64,000 nt of DNA. It comes from Citrus sinensis. Its lineage: Eukaryota; Streptophyta; Magnoliopsida; Sapindales; Rutaceae. Shown one piece after another: positions 47,001 to 59,836 of the stretch (position 1 is its first letter; the number at the start of each line of letters is the position of its first letter). The position numbers and the translations under genes are program-made. Where the stretch lies: positions 27,659,501 to 27,723,500 of the forward strand of contig NC_068559.1 of the NCBI RefSeq assembly GCF_022201045.2, read 5' to 3'. The notes under the pieces were generated by a model, which worked only from the letters and a program-made list of their open reading frames with translations, ran no database searches and was not told the DNA's origin.

Positions 47001-50000
47001 TCAACGAAGTGACTCAGACCTAACATTATCTATTAATAATTAACATTGTTGAATTAAAGACTGTATTATTATAATTAACTCCAATTTGAAATAATCCTCG
47101 GTTAGTCATGTGGGTCTCACTCTCTAGCCGGCCATTTGTACTAAAGTCAAGGAAATCGATAAACCTAATAACATCCGTAGCATCATACTTTTGAAAAACA
47201 ATTTCTTCGGATAAAATTAGCCTAATGAACCCTAATCTTCTCTTGGAGTTCAAGGCATATAATTAACAAAGAAGGGGGCTGTCATACTTAACATTTTCTC
47301 CACTTAATACTGTTATCTTTACTTAAAACTCGATGACCCATGGGTTTGATTGTAGGGAAAGATCGGACTTGTTTAGCTTTTAGAATCTTTTATCGTGAAA
47401 TGGTGGAGCCATTTATTTAGCCTTAACTTGCCAACTCCATAAAACTACAAATAGGGCCATCTCATTCTCATTGGTCTCTTTCCTGAGTCTTGACAAAACA
47501 AAACTCCCGCCAAAAAGGATGCCTTTATTCAATTCAAGTAACAAAGCAACACTTTCGTCAAATAAATACAGTTGATTAATGATCATTATCTTGTGTTTTT
47601 TTCTTTTTTGGAATGATACCATATACCCAAAAATGTACTTGTAAAATGTAATATAGTTGCTGTTACGTTTTTCAGCCACCTCCTTTGGCTTTGGGACTAT
47701 TCCCTCGTGTAGCTGATGGGCCACGAGTGATATGATATCAGTGCTTGGCAATGCCGCTCGTTGGTGCGCCACGTGTGTGCACTCCGAACCTCCTCTGGCA
47801 CCACTTATAGTACGTATAGCTATAGATGAAGAGCTCTTGTGCTGCCATGTTATGCAAGAAAAATCATGTTCGCCCTATAGCAAACTAAATTTTTGGAGCA
47901 AGTTCGTCATTAATTTAAAAATTGGAACAGTTTTATTATGAATTCAATTTTTACATGAAATTAGAGCGAACTCTTCATCATAGAACTTTTAACTTGATCA
48001 TAACAACGTCGCTATGCACATTCATATCAAAAGAGATTGATTTATTTGTGCAATATGTTGGGTATGAGAAAAGGTAATGTGGTGTGCAAATTAACATAAG
48101 CTTTATGGAGAGAGGAATCTCGTGATTATCTGAAAAATGTTGATGCATGTACATGCGAAAGGCAGTTAAAAGTGGTGAGGATTGAGTGAATGGTAGACGA
48201 CACTAGAAGAGGTCGGTGACGTTTGTCCCACAAGCAGCCCTCAAAGAGCAAAAGTCCGACGCGGTGGAACCCTATGCAAAAGCTACCCCAATTTCCTATT
48301 GCCATTTAAAACTCTTTTTCTTTTAAAAGCTTCCCTTAAAAAAAAAAAAAAAACCCCATAAAAAGCTTTCACCCCATCACCATTTTTCAAAAAGAAAAAT
48401 CCCTACCATTATGCCTTAATTTTGTCATTTTTCGGCTCTTGATTGACAGTGAGCATATATATTTATATATATCATATTATATATATTAACGTTAATAGTC
48501 TTTGGTCATCTCTCTTATCCCGGCTCCTCGACGACGACGACGACCTATATACCTACTTCGCTTTTTCTTTTTTCGTTCCTACATACAGCACTGTGATGGA
48601 GATCAACGAGAAAATGGTAAATAATTTTTAAATGTAATCTTTGACAAATAATAATAAAAAAAAAACAACAACAGTCGCATGATTTTAATTTATAATTTTT
48701 TCAAACCTATCAATCTCAATTCTCAGAAGTCAGGACTACATGCCTTCATTATCAACATCAAGACGATCCTATACTTTTTGTACCTTAGGCAATCAAGTTC
48801 TTGTTCATGAGTAACACAAATGAATTTCATATTGACTCGAAATAATCAATTAACAAATATGGCCAAGAGGATCCTTCTTTAATGTACATATGAAAACATC
48901 CCGCTGCTACGTTTTGTTGTAGGACTGTCCATTATATATATGTGTTTAAATATATTTTTATTTCAAAAATCTCGGCCTTGGTGAAATTTTATTTTAAAAA
49001 TAGAGATATTAACTGCACTTGTCAATACCAAATTAATAAAAGTCAGTGTATACAAGGGTCCCTAACAAAAGGGACTGATTGATAAATTTTCTCAGGCTAT
49101 GGCCAGCCTCTTAGACTTTGGAGAAAAATTTGAACGCGTTATCTATCTGTATTAGCTTTCCCCCACCTCCACAATGAAACAAAAGAAAGAGATATGCATT
49201 AATGATCATTGTTGATTTTTTTTTCTACTTGATGTAACTTCATAAAACTAAATATATTGATATTATCCGCTTGATTACGTACTCTCTTTTTTTTTTTTTC
49301 TTTTTTTTCCTTCCCATTGTGGGCGACTGAGGAAATAGATATATAGGAGCACTTTTACTGGAAAATACTTGTCACTTGAGAAAAAGCAACCAAAACCATG
49401 CAATATTATTAAGTGGAGATTAAGAAAGTAGTGAAAAAGAGAACATGCAATAATAGCGAATGCGCTCCATTAATGAAAAAAATCTTAACCAAAATACGAT
49501 GCATGATGATGAGATTGGAGGAGAGGCCCAAGTTCCCAAAGAGATTATTGATTTTTCATGAGATGGGGGTGGGGCTTATTTATTGAACTTATTCGTCTCC
49601 TTTTTATAAATAGAACTCTTTCATCATATCATACCTATTAGAGCGGCCATTTAATCAATTACAACGCGCCATGTGGCTCCGCTCTTTCAGAACTTTTTCT
49701 TCTTTTTTTTTGGAAAAAACACGTGGGCCTTTTCTAGGGTAACCATCCACTACAAAAAGGAAACGTGAAAATGATTCAAGTACTAAGTATTCAATGAGCT
49801 TATGATAACTTGCTTTTGCTTTGCTCTAATCCGACTATTTGACTGCTTAAATATGTTGGGGCTCTAGGCCATTCCACTTCAAACTATTTCTGTAATAATT
49901 TATTAATCGCCCTTTGCTGTTTTAATATGCTTTAGTGATCATGAATATTTGGCTCTCGTTTAATTTCTACATTATCTTTAATGATGGTCTTGATTCTTTC

Positions 50001-53000
50001 AATTGTACCATTATGGTATTAAATCAATTTCGTAACCATAATTTCAGAAATTAAAAAGAATTTGGGCCATATATTTGTGATTAATCTATTTCCCTCCATA
50101 GTTGAAAAGGTATGCTTTATACACATACCATTTTATTATCTTCTTGCTAATTATGTTTCCTTTATCATCTCAATTCTAAAATAGATCAAAGAAAAAGAAT
50201 AAGAAAAGTAAAGAAAATGATCGTCTAGAACCGCTTAACTTTAACCAATATTTTTAGTTTGTATGTATAGTATATGTACAGTGCATGAAATAACTTACAT
50301 TCACTAAAGCATATTTTAAAATTATCATTTGACGATGAACAAAAGTAATTTTTTAAAAAAAATTACGCAATATTTTTCTCCTTGGATCTCACTATTTTTC
50401 CGGAAAGAGATAATCAAATTGTCTGGGACAACTTTATTAGGCGAACTGCCTTTTCAATAGAATACAATGCAATTCATTGCTTAAGTACTTCATGTTTATT
50501 TTGTCTTGTTGTTTGTGCATTGTCCCATAATCTGCCTATTGATAAGCTATTTACAAAAGCTAATCCTTACTTTTCTTACCAAGGGTGGTCCCAATTTAGG
50601 AGGCTTGTTTAGGCTCCCTAATTATATCCTTTCAACTAAATCAAAGTGGAATTAATTTATCAAAAAGAGCACAAGAAGGTCCAAAAAGAAAGCAAAGAAA
50701 AAAGATTTTGTGTTTTTACCCTACAAATAAAGTTCCATGTTGAGTAATTAATCAAAAAACTTAAAGCGCAGAGTACATGCAACTTTCTACGTTTTTTTTT
50801 TCTTTCTTCCTTTTTTTTTTTAAATAAAAACTGAAAATTGTAAAACTTTATAATTGCAATACAGAAGCACATATCTAATTCCTATTTAAAGATTGAATTA
50901 GTAATGTATTTTAGAACTCCATTTCATATCTTAGCGTTGTAAAAATCATTTTCGGATCATAAATTAAAAAAAAAAAGATTACAACGCTAATTATGGCTAG
51001 TAGTTATCAATAAGAATGACAAGTAATCAAATTTTAACAGTCTAATATTGTTATAAATTACATTTGAATATACATAAATCTCTAAAAACTCAGCAGAAAT
51101 TAATTAGACAAGCATGCGGAATCCAATTTCAAACAATTCACCTCCTTAATTAATCATTCGCATATAGCTTACATTTGGAGTCCTTGCAGTCCGTTTTTTT
51201 TTTATTCACCAACATCAAAATCCCATTTCAATCTTTAAATCATGGGGTCTATGGTGATCATGAAGTCAATATCAACTTTGTTCAAGATCATAATATATTT
51301 AAGGTACAAGAAAATCTTGTTCTTTTGTTCTCTATATAAGTTTTCCTTTTTCATTATCGTTTGTGAAATGACAAAATCTCGTAGATATTCAATCATGCAT
51401 GTTTATAAATCTAAGTGGGAAAAATATTCTGTCGATCCCATGTCAAAAAGAAGGAGAGGATAGTAATTAAAGGACCCACGTGTGGAACAAAATTTGGAGC
51501 ATACTTAACAAAGCTTTTTTTTTTCTTAAAAAAAAAAAATATATTTATATCAGTCCCAATTTAGCTTTATATATGAATGCTGGGGTTCATTTTGCCTGGG
51601 ATTCCTACGTCCCTGTGGGCTCTCCCTTTTGATATTTGAGCCAACTTTTTAAGGTCTAGGGCAGATCTTCACTTCACAATTCAATCGCTTTCCCTTGTTA
51701 TCTTTTCTACAAAGCACGCTCTCTTGTTAAAGAGAATTTTTTTTTTCTTTTTTTTTGGGAATCCTATGCCTTCTCTTATAAATATTCCCCGTCGCTTGTG
51801 TTTAATTTTATTGCTATTTACCTTTTTCCCATGTGTTATCATAACTTTCATGTATATTTCTTTCTGATATGTGTAGCCTATACCTTTATCGTTTTTATTA
51901 TTCATAAAGATATTGGAGCCTACTGTAGTAGAATAATTGAAACGGACAGTTCAATGATGAACTGTTAAAATCATTGCTATGATTTTAACTGTCTGTTTGA
52001 AATTCTTTTTGTTAGAAAAAAAATTTAACAAAAAAATTTGTGCTTGTGTCTAGTAATTGAAATCCTAGCTTCTTAAATTAAGGGGGGGTCAAGAACATAC
52101 CGTTTGACTTGATTAATTATTTTAGTAGGAACATGATTTCCGTGGGATGTCCCTTGGAAATTATTAAATATGTTTTATGTTGATGTGTTCAACTAACCCG
52201 TTAAATAAAATAATAAATTGTTTTGCTAGTGATACTAACCCACTTCGATGCTCAAATGCTAATAATATACGACAAGTATAGTATCAAACGTAATTAATAA
52301 AATAATTAAATGGTCCCATAAAGACATTATCAAAAGATTAAGAATTCCCATTTCTTAATCAAGGATTAAAAGGCGATTCAAATCACGTCTTAAGATGGAG
52401 CCTTCCTTCTCCGTCAGTTTTTCCCGCCAGTTTAACAATCATATTCATTGTTTACTCTATATTCTCAAACGTGATTGCACAGAAAAAAAAAACAAAAAAA
52501 AAAAAAGTAAACCCACTTTTATGTAGTATAATGTTTTGAGTTTGGTGGTCATTTTTTAAGCTGCAGTTGAATGTAACAAGCACAATTTAAAATTTTACTG
52601 TTGGATAAGTGAATTTAGTTGCTGCAAAATCAAATCACACTAATGAATAAAAATTTTAAAGTAAAAGAAACCTCATCCATTATTAAAAGGATGAGATTAT
52701 TTACATAGTAAAATTAATTTGAACACTTTTATTTTAATAAAAATTACTTATTATAAAAATACACATAATATCATTTTTGTTGTAACGATCATTTCTATTG
52801 TGAGCAAATATAGTATGATTATTTTAAATACTCATCTAACACACTCATTCAACATACATGCCGTTCTTCTATCTTAAGTTATAAAACTTTTATTTCCAAC
52901 ATCTCAACTATAATAAGTTGAAAAAATATTTACAAATTAGCAAATTGAAAATTTGGAAGATTTTTAACTACAGCTGTTTTGATTTTTCAGGTAAGAAAAA

Positions 53001-56000
53001 AAAAAAAAATGCTTGAGGGACCTTTCTTGGCAATTAAATTAAAACCAAAAAAAAATAAAAGTAAATTTTTAATTGCTGCAAATTGATTGTGGAATAAGAT
53101 GAATAGGCAGCTGCTCAAATTTAGTCACCCGTAACGCTCAATTGTTGGACAAGCAACAAATGAGTCATTAAAAAAAATAAAAAAATTGATTTTGGATTTA
53201 TTCAAGCTAGAGATGATTGTAAATGAATTTGGAGTTGGAATTGTTTATTTATTACGAGTCTTGAGAGCAAATTAATAGCTAGTGAATGAATTAATGAACA
53301 GAAGCAGTGCAATTTTAACAGCCACGTAATGGTATACCCAAAAAAGAAAAATTTACAAACGCTAAAGAGTGACTTTTACGATAGCAGCATCTGCAGAGTG
53401 GCAACTGACAAAGGGGAGTTAAGGATGAATTTACAATCTGTCATTCTAAAATGGGTCTGCGTCTTCAGCATCTTTCAATAAAGATGATGTGTTCATGAAA
53501 GAGCTCACCCAATTTTACCAGTGACCCTGCAGCCATATATCAAGAACCATGACATGACACCAAGCAGGCTGCAGGCTAAGCTGCTTAATTATAGGTCTTT
53601 GCTTTTTCTAAGGAAACCATATAAATAAACAAAGCCTGGTCAAAAGTCCTTATGAAATTGAATTGGTAACCCCAGTTTTCAGTATCTTTTTGTGACTAGT
53701 TTGGTCCATTTTTCTGCTTTTTTTTTCCCCTCCCTCTCTTTAACTCTCTGCCCAAAATCTGTATTCTGTTGTGTAGGGATCACAAGACTAAATTTTGTTA
53801 GCAAAGCATTGAGCATGGGAGTACGTATGGGACTCAACTCAATGTGTCAGCTCCTATTATACCATTTGAACCCATCAATATCCATCACACCAGGCACTGA
53901 TATGATATTCAAGCAATAATCTTCATGGCCCGCCTCTAAGTTCTTTCTGAATATGTCAATCAATGATAGTTACAGAATTGATCTCCTCCTTAGTTAGGTG
54001 AATTTATGGTGAAACGGTAATTACACATATGTAATTAATCATACACAGATCATCACGCTTTTCGATTTCTTTAATCCATGGTCTCTTTCAATTATTTTTT
54101 GTCCTGCTTAAACTTTTGTGTTTAACGATTACTTTTATCATGCAGATTAAGTAGAAATACAGCCCTTAACAATATTCGGAAACTTCTGCGAAGTCTCGCC
54201 AAGAATAGTTGATCAAAATCTCTCTGTCCCACTAACAGTACAATTTTTTTTTCGTCAAGTTTTATTTGTTTTCCTTTAATTTTTTCCTTTTAAAGCAGGA
54301 GATTTTGTACACTTTTGAGATGCTACTGCAGGCATGCTCAAAGAAATGAGGCTGGAGTAGGACTCACAAAGAGTGAGAAGATTAACTGTTTTTTTTTTTT
54401 TTTTTCTATGATTGCTCACTTTTTTTTTAACAGTTAAAGTTTTAACATTTTTGTCAGATTCTAATGAGTAAAAAGCTCATAGTTCCATACATACATGCAT
54501 CATTGAAGCAGCTAAGCTGTTCAGATTGGGGCTCTCATAATTTTTTTAACTGAAGTTCATGCCTGTCAAATAAATGCAATGGTTCAGTTTCAAAGCCCCA
54601 TTATATGGGACCCCATTTAGCATCAATTACAAATACAAGTAGGGAGCTTGTGTCTTATGCTTACTTTTCTTTATCACTACTTGAAAGTTTTGTTGGTTGG
54701 TTTCCGCCACAACTTGAATGGAGCCAAAGGAGCAAGAACAACTCCAGGTGTCACCATTCTTCAATGGTACTTTTCTTTATAGAAATTTCTGGGAATTTTA
54801 ATAGTTAAATGTTAATTTCCCCCCAAGATCAACCCTTAAAATATACAGGTAAGTTTTCATGATAACCTCTGACGAAGATTTGAAGATGAACAGAACTCAT
54901 CGACCCTACCAAAGATGAAAGCTTACAAAAGAGACATGAATGCACACTGAAGAGGCAAATTCAAACAAATGAGAGTGACAGAAATCAAGTTTTTATTTGG
55001 AAAAAAAAAAGAATAATATGAGAATGACATTAATGTGATTAGGCTATGGACCTACGGTGACCCATCAAATACTTTAATTTGGGAAACGATAAGAGTTGGG
55101 ATCAGCAGCTTCTGTGTTAATCAACAGAACATGGGCAACAAGGATTGACATTTATGAAGTTTCTTTAATTTTGTTTTCACCATAAATACTTCGAGTGAAA
55201 CTTCTAGCTAGCTTCTTCAAACATAAAGAAAGACACTCAGAAGTATCTCATTTCTTTTCATATTGGGTATAAAATACAATGATGCTTTTGATAGACCATG
55301 TTTCCTCACTTCACATTAATCTTGAGCCGATGTGGTATATGCAAAATGAATTCCCGATTGTGTTTCTATAATTCCTTTCAACATTCCAAAGCATCCTAGT
55401 CCTCGAATATTCAATCTTAATTTATTGTAGAAGGATCATGCTGCTAAATAGCTGAAAAGCAGAAAGTAGACACTTTAGGAGAAAGATAATGAACAAATTC
55501 GTCATTTGTAATTGTTACATTTAACCTGTTTGGGACTCATTGGTCTTATTTATTGGCAGCGTCAGCAATTCACGATCTAGAGGTGGCTGGAAGAAGTATT
55601 TTGGACATTTTGGACATGAAATACATTACTAAATATACTATATTTTATGAGAAATAACGTACGTTTGCTGCTTAGGATGAGTAGGGTACATTTCAAAGGT
55701 CATAATTTAAACTACAAGTATCTATTTTAGACTTATAATATACTATTTCGAATCTTGCGATGAGAGAAACCAAATCCAAAATTGCTTGTGTTGTTCCACC
55801 TCGTGTTGAGCCGAAAATTCTACTTCTTTTCTAGTCGTTTTTAATTTAAAATATCTCTTATTTTTTCTTTTTTTAGGATTTTTATCTTTTTTTCTCTAAA
55901 TATCGGATTTAAGCACCATTTCTTTTTTTATATATATTTAAATTATGAGAATTTTATTATAAAATAATATTTTGGATTTGTTTAATTTAGTATGTTTACA

Positions 56001-56643
56001 ATATTTAAGATTACTACATAAAGAGCCTAAAACTCTAATTTGTTAATTCAAATTTATTCAATAAATTTTATTATTAAAAAACTTTTGTTTCGTGTATCTT
56101 TCAATTTCCGTTTCTTCAAGAAGAGTACTGATTGATGATTTCTGAAGTAGCTCCTGATGTTAAAATCTGCATGAAAAGATCATGGGGTACAGTTGGTTTC
56201 TGAAGAGTGAAGATACTGGACTCCTAAAACCATTAGGCTCTTCCTGCTTCCTAACCCAAACTTGTCTACATTGGACATTGGACATTCCAGGGGGTTCTTG
56301 TGTCTAAATATGGACCAAGTTCAGTCATCAATCCCCATTGAAGCCCACATTCAACAGAAGAGAACATGGTTCCAAGAAATGAAGAAAATGAAGTAAAAGG
56401 GAAACAGCGCGAAGCAGGAAGCGGAACACATTCTGTCCGCTATTGAGCAAACTGCAAAGTATGTTCCACTATTGTGGATACATACTCTTCAAGTGTACAA
56501 AATTACAACACATTCTCTCCCCTACAGTGATTCTGATTTCCTGGCGCTCATTTTTATGAATGTAGATAAAATCTGTAAGACAAAATATACACGCACATCA
56601 TAGACACGAAGGCACAATGAGTCTATGACTGTTTGTCCAAGTG
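44035..56643. other. 12.6-kb region with no recognised gene
   Basis: The first 600 bp (to about 44620) are the 5' UTR/promoter of the MYB gene, with a (CT)n run near 44570. Beyond that the sequence is AT-rich with many poly(A)/poly(T) runs. Short frames (for example 45677-45910, 47413-47772, 50382-50612, 53692-53919) show no domain, splice structure or relation to each other. CCAAT and inverted CCAAT motifs cluster at 45488-45650, as in a promoter, but no gene follows. I cannot exclude long non-coding RNAs. Confidence 0.5.
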
Positions 56644-56658
56644 TGTGAAGTTGCAATT

Positions 56659-57328
56659 TTTTTTTTAAATTCTATTATACAGAGATTGTTATTGATATTA
56701 CATCAGACATTATAATTACAATATTTATAGTTGTACTAAACAACTGGAACCACAGTTATACATTAATCCACTAAAGCACTTGTTTATATACTTTAAACCC
56801 TCTTTAATATTCGAGGAGTACCTACTCTACTCACTCACATTTCGTAACTGGGACCACCATCATACATTAACCCACTGAAACACTTGTCCAAAAACTTTAA
56901 ACTCTCTCTAATATTCGAGAAGTGTCTATTTCACTCACTCACATTTTTTCGTAATCGGAATGAGTGCATACTCCACTAGCTCACATTTTGTAACTGGGAC
57001 CACCGTCATACATTAACCTACTAAAACACTTGCTCAGATACTTTAAACTCTCTTTAATAATTGAGGAGTACCTACTTTTGTAACTGGGACCGCCGTCATA
57101 CATTAACCCACTAAAACACTTGCCCAAATACTTTAAACTCTTTCTAATATTTGAGTAGTGCCTACTCCACTCACTCACATTTCTTAAGGGAAGATTGTCT
57201 CCACTCAATTAGTTGATAATTGAGGGAGTACTGAAATTAACCTCCATAATACTTTTATGGAGGCTCGAACTCTTACACTTAACATTATAAGTGTAAAACT
57301 TCTCTTATTTGACCAAAGGGCCATTGGT
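56659..57328 (-). mobile_element. SINE-like retroposon with internal tandem repeats
   Basis: A perfect 15-bp target duplication TGTGAAGTTGCAATT lies at 56644-56658 and 57329-57343. On the minus strand the element begins ACCAATGGCCCTTTGGTCAA, with a possible Pol III A box (TGGTCAAATAAG) about 13 nt in and a B box (GAGTTCGAGCC) downstream, and ends in an A-rich tail next to the left duplication (T-run at 56657-56666 on plus). This is the architecture of a tRNA-derived SINE. At 670 bp it is long for a plant SINE because the middle contains about four tandem copies of a roughly 100-bp unit. No coding region. Confidence 0.75.
56740..57185. repeat. Tandem repeats inside the SINE-like element
   Basis: The unit contains GTAACTGGGACCACCATCAT, ACATTAACCCACTAAAACAC, TTTAAACTCTCTCTAATATT and CTACTCCACTCACTCACATT. 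Copies begin near 56740, 56846, 56988 and 57078. Lengths differ, and one copy lacks the CTCACTCACATT end, so the array arose by unequal exchange or slippage. Confidence 0.88.
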
Positions 57329-57416
57329 TGTGAAGTTGCAATTGAAAACAAATAAGCAACTCGTCTCATAGGTAGAAATCCAGCAGAGACACGTAACAAT
57401 AAGCATCACTTGTCTT

Positions 57417-58155
57417 TCTTTTTTTTTTGATATAAAAGGGAGCCAAACAAGGCTAAACCGAGACAAAACGCGGGAAAGCATTCCCGTACATGTCGTGAAA
57501 TAAGCAATTAACAACACCACTAGGAGGATTGTGAAGGAAATGGAAGCCAAGAGGTTGCCTTATTGCTAAATTTTCCAGAAAATCCGCTGCAAAGTTTGCT
57601 TCACGATAAATATGGCTAATGCACACATGCCATTCTCTGTTGATGAGCCTTCTGATACTTTGAATGACTGAAGAAAAATTATTAGGGCTATTACTCGTGT
57701 CTGCAAGTAGATCAATGATGCACTTGCTGTCAACTTCAACCAACAAAGACCGAATACCCACCTTCCAAGCCAGGTCAAGACCATAGAATAAACCCCAAAG
57801 TTCAGCATTGGTAACCGAACTAATTCCAATATTCGCACAGAATCCAGCAATCCACTTCCCATTGGCATTTCTTATCAACCCACCTGCAGCTGCCATATTC
57901 ATCCTTTTGCAGGCCCCATCAGTATTCAATTTGAAAACGTTTTCAGGGGGAGGTTTCCATCCAAAGTATTTAACCATTTTTTAAGCTCCAGGCTTGATCA
58001 AAGCCCTCATGGTTTTATGAGAATTTTCAACTCTGGTCATAATATCTAACGTGATGTTCTGATTGCTCCTCTGCACATTCTTAAACAGAGCTTGGTTCCT
58101 CCAAAACCACAACCGCCAGATTGTTGTGCCAAAAATTACCGCCCAGTGTGTTGAG
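57417..58155 (-). mobile_element. LINE (L1-type) 3' end with RNase H domain, interrupted
   Basis: On the minus strand the C-terminal part of a plant L1-type ORF2 reads VIFGTTIWRLWFWRNQALF, then an in-frame TAA (57983-57981), then a full RNase H domain. Its catalytic residues are at FKLNTDGAC (Asp), NAELWGL (Glu), LLVEVDSKC (Asp) and HIYREANFAADF (Asp). The frame ends at 57453, and a poly(A) tail follows (T-run at 57419-57428 on plus). Homology stops at 58155, exactly where an Athila LTR begins, so the rest of the LINE probably lies beyond the window. The nonsense codon shows this copy is dead. Confidence 0.88.
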
Positions 58156-59473
58156 TGTTAGAAAATGCATATTTATAAAGGAGAAAACCGTCATTTTACA
58201 TTTTAAGTCTTACTAACAACCCTTACTTTTATATATTTAACCTTCTTGTGATTTAATTACATGTGTTTTATTTTAATTAAGTATTTTATGTATTTTAGGG
58301 GCATTATAGTCATTTCACAATAAAGGAGGATCAGACGGCAAAACGGACATCACTTTTGAACTCAGGACGGTCGAAAACCTTAAGAGGAGCATAAAAGGAA
58401 AAATGGCACTATTCACATGTACGGTACTATTCACGTGTACGGTACTGTTCACATAGACGGATGATGACGTGGCATTGACCGATGATGTGGCATTGACTGA
58501 TGAGGTGTCACGATCCTGTTGGACTAAAATTCTTATGTACTGTTGATGGTGACGTGGCAGCATATCAGTGGACGAAAAATCTCGCGTACGGTGCATGCAT
58601 CACACAGGATTATTTTCAACCAAACCGCGTTACTGTTCATCCGGGTCAAACCGCGTTACTGTTCAAAGTCGGGTCAAACCGTGTTACTGTTCATCCGCGT
58701 GGTCAAACCGTGGACTGTTGACTGATGACGTGGCGCAATCCTGAGCGTCCAAACTGTTTTTAATCCGATGGCCATGATTTACTCCATGTATCTATAAAAA
58801 GGGGGCCTCCCCCCCCTAATTGGATATCTCTGAATCCATTTTTGGGATCCATTTTCTGTAATTCCCTCTCCATCTTGTATTTTCTTCGTATTTTAATAAA
58901 TTCCCATTTTGCCCCTAGTTCAATTATGAGTGGCTAATTTTCTTTCAAGCTTGGGTTGAAGGTGAAGTCTCAACATGTGTCATGGGCTTAATTTGGTAAA
59001 TTTACTTTCTCTTCCCCTCTAGTTTTTGTGGATGTTTTGACTTCTCGTCGACAAATAATACTAATCTTGTCTAGTACCGCCTTGGTTACACCGGCTCTCT
59101 AGTATAAGGTTATTATTATTTGGCACGATAAGCCCTTAGCACCATATTGATTAGAGCGTGGTTCATGAGGTGTGGATTCCCCCCTCATGATTTAATTGGC
59201 ATTAATACGGATTATTTAGCCCATGATGCATGTTGATACGGATCCAGATACCCAAGTACGTCATTTCAATAGAATTATCTTCAATTTATTCTCGCCATTT
59301 TAATTTAAGTATTAGCATATACCAAATTATTTCCACCATAAATCCAACAACCCATTTACAACATTAATTCTACACAATTAAAATCCACCTCCTCGTGGGA
59401 TCGACACTCATCACCATAGATCTATACTACAATAGATTCGTGCGCTTGCGAGTACATTAAAATTTGCACAACA
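58156..59473 (+). repeat. 5' LTR, about 1318 bp
   Basis: It starts TGTTAGAAAATGC and ends GCACAACA, the TG...CA termini of LTRs. The U3 part has a minisatellite (58621-58711) and a TATA box TATAAAAA at 58793-58800. A poly(A)-type signal AATAAA lies at 58895-58900. The start is set by where LINE homology stops; the other LTR is not in the window, so both limits are inferred. Confidence 0.75.
58621..58711. repeat. LTR minisatellite, about 28-bp unit
   Basis: Three copies of AAACCGCGTTACTGTTCATC / AAACCGCGTTACTGTTCAAA / AAACCGTGTTACTGTTCATC, each followed by a GGTC-ending linker. They lie in U3 just upstream of the TATA box. A related TACTGTTCA/TACTATTCAC repeat lies at 58405-58455. Confidence 0.85.
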
Positions 59474-59479
59474 AGTTTT

Positions 59480-59497
59480 TGGCGCCGTTGCCGGGGA
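59480..59497 (+). other. Primer-binding site for tRNA-Asp
   Basis: TGGCGCCGTTGCCGGGGA is the exact complement of the 3' end of plant tRNA-Asp (GTC). It starts six bases after the LTR end and would prime minus-strand cDNA synthesis. This primer choice is typical of the Athila lineage. Confidence 0.9.
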
Positions 59498-59836
59498 GGT
59501 AAGTAATTTTAATTCATAGAATTAATTTTTGTGAATAATTTCTTTTTCTATTAAAAAAAAGAAAAAGAAAAAAAAAGTGAATCTACATATAAAGGTTAGT
59601 ATTTCTTTTCTTTTTCTCTTCTTTAAAATTTTGTAATTTAATTTTCAATTTATTTATTTTTTCTTTGTAATTTTTGTTTATTTTATTAATTTAATTTTTT
59701 TTCACGTATTTATTTTTGTGTATTTTTATAGAAAGGTTGTAATAGCGCAATAAGGTTAGTATTGTAATTTCTCTCTCTTCTTTATTTTATTTGTATTTAT
59801 TTTGTTCCATCTTCATTTTCATTTTATTTATTTTGC

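Noticed and set aside
47413-47772. 119-aa open frame on the minus strand with VAEKRNSN and KPKEVAEK-like segments
   Set aside because: No recognisable domain, no splice context and no neighbours. The segment CCAAAGGAGGTGGC recalled miR399, but there is no matching opposing arm, so neither a protein nor a miRNA is supported.
48527-48546. GAC/GTC repeat near 48.5 kb as a coding or structured element
   Set aside because: A short simple repeat only (CGACGACGACGACG), with no gene around it.
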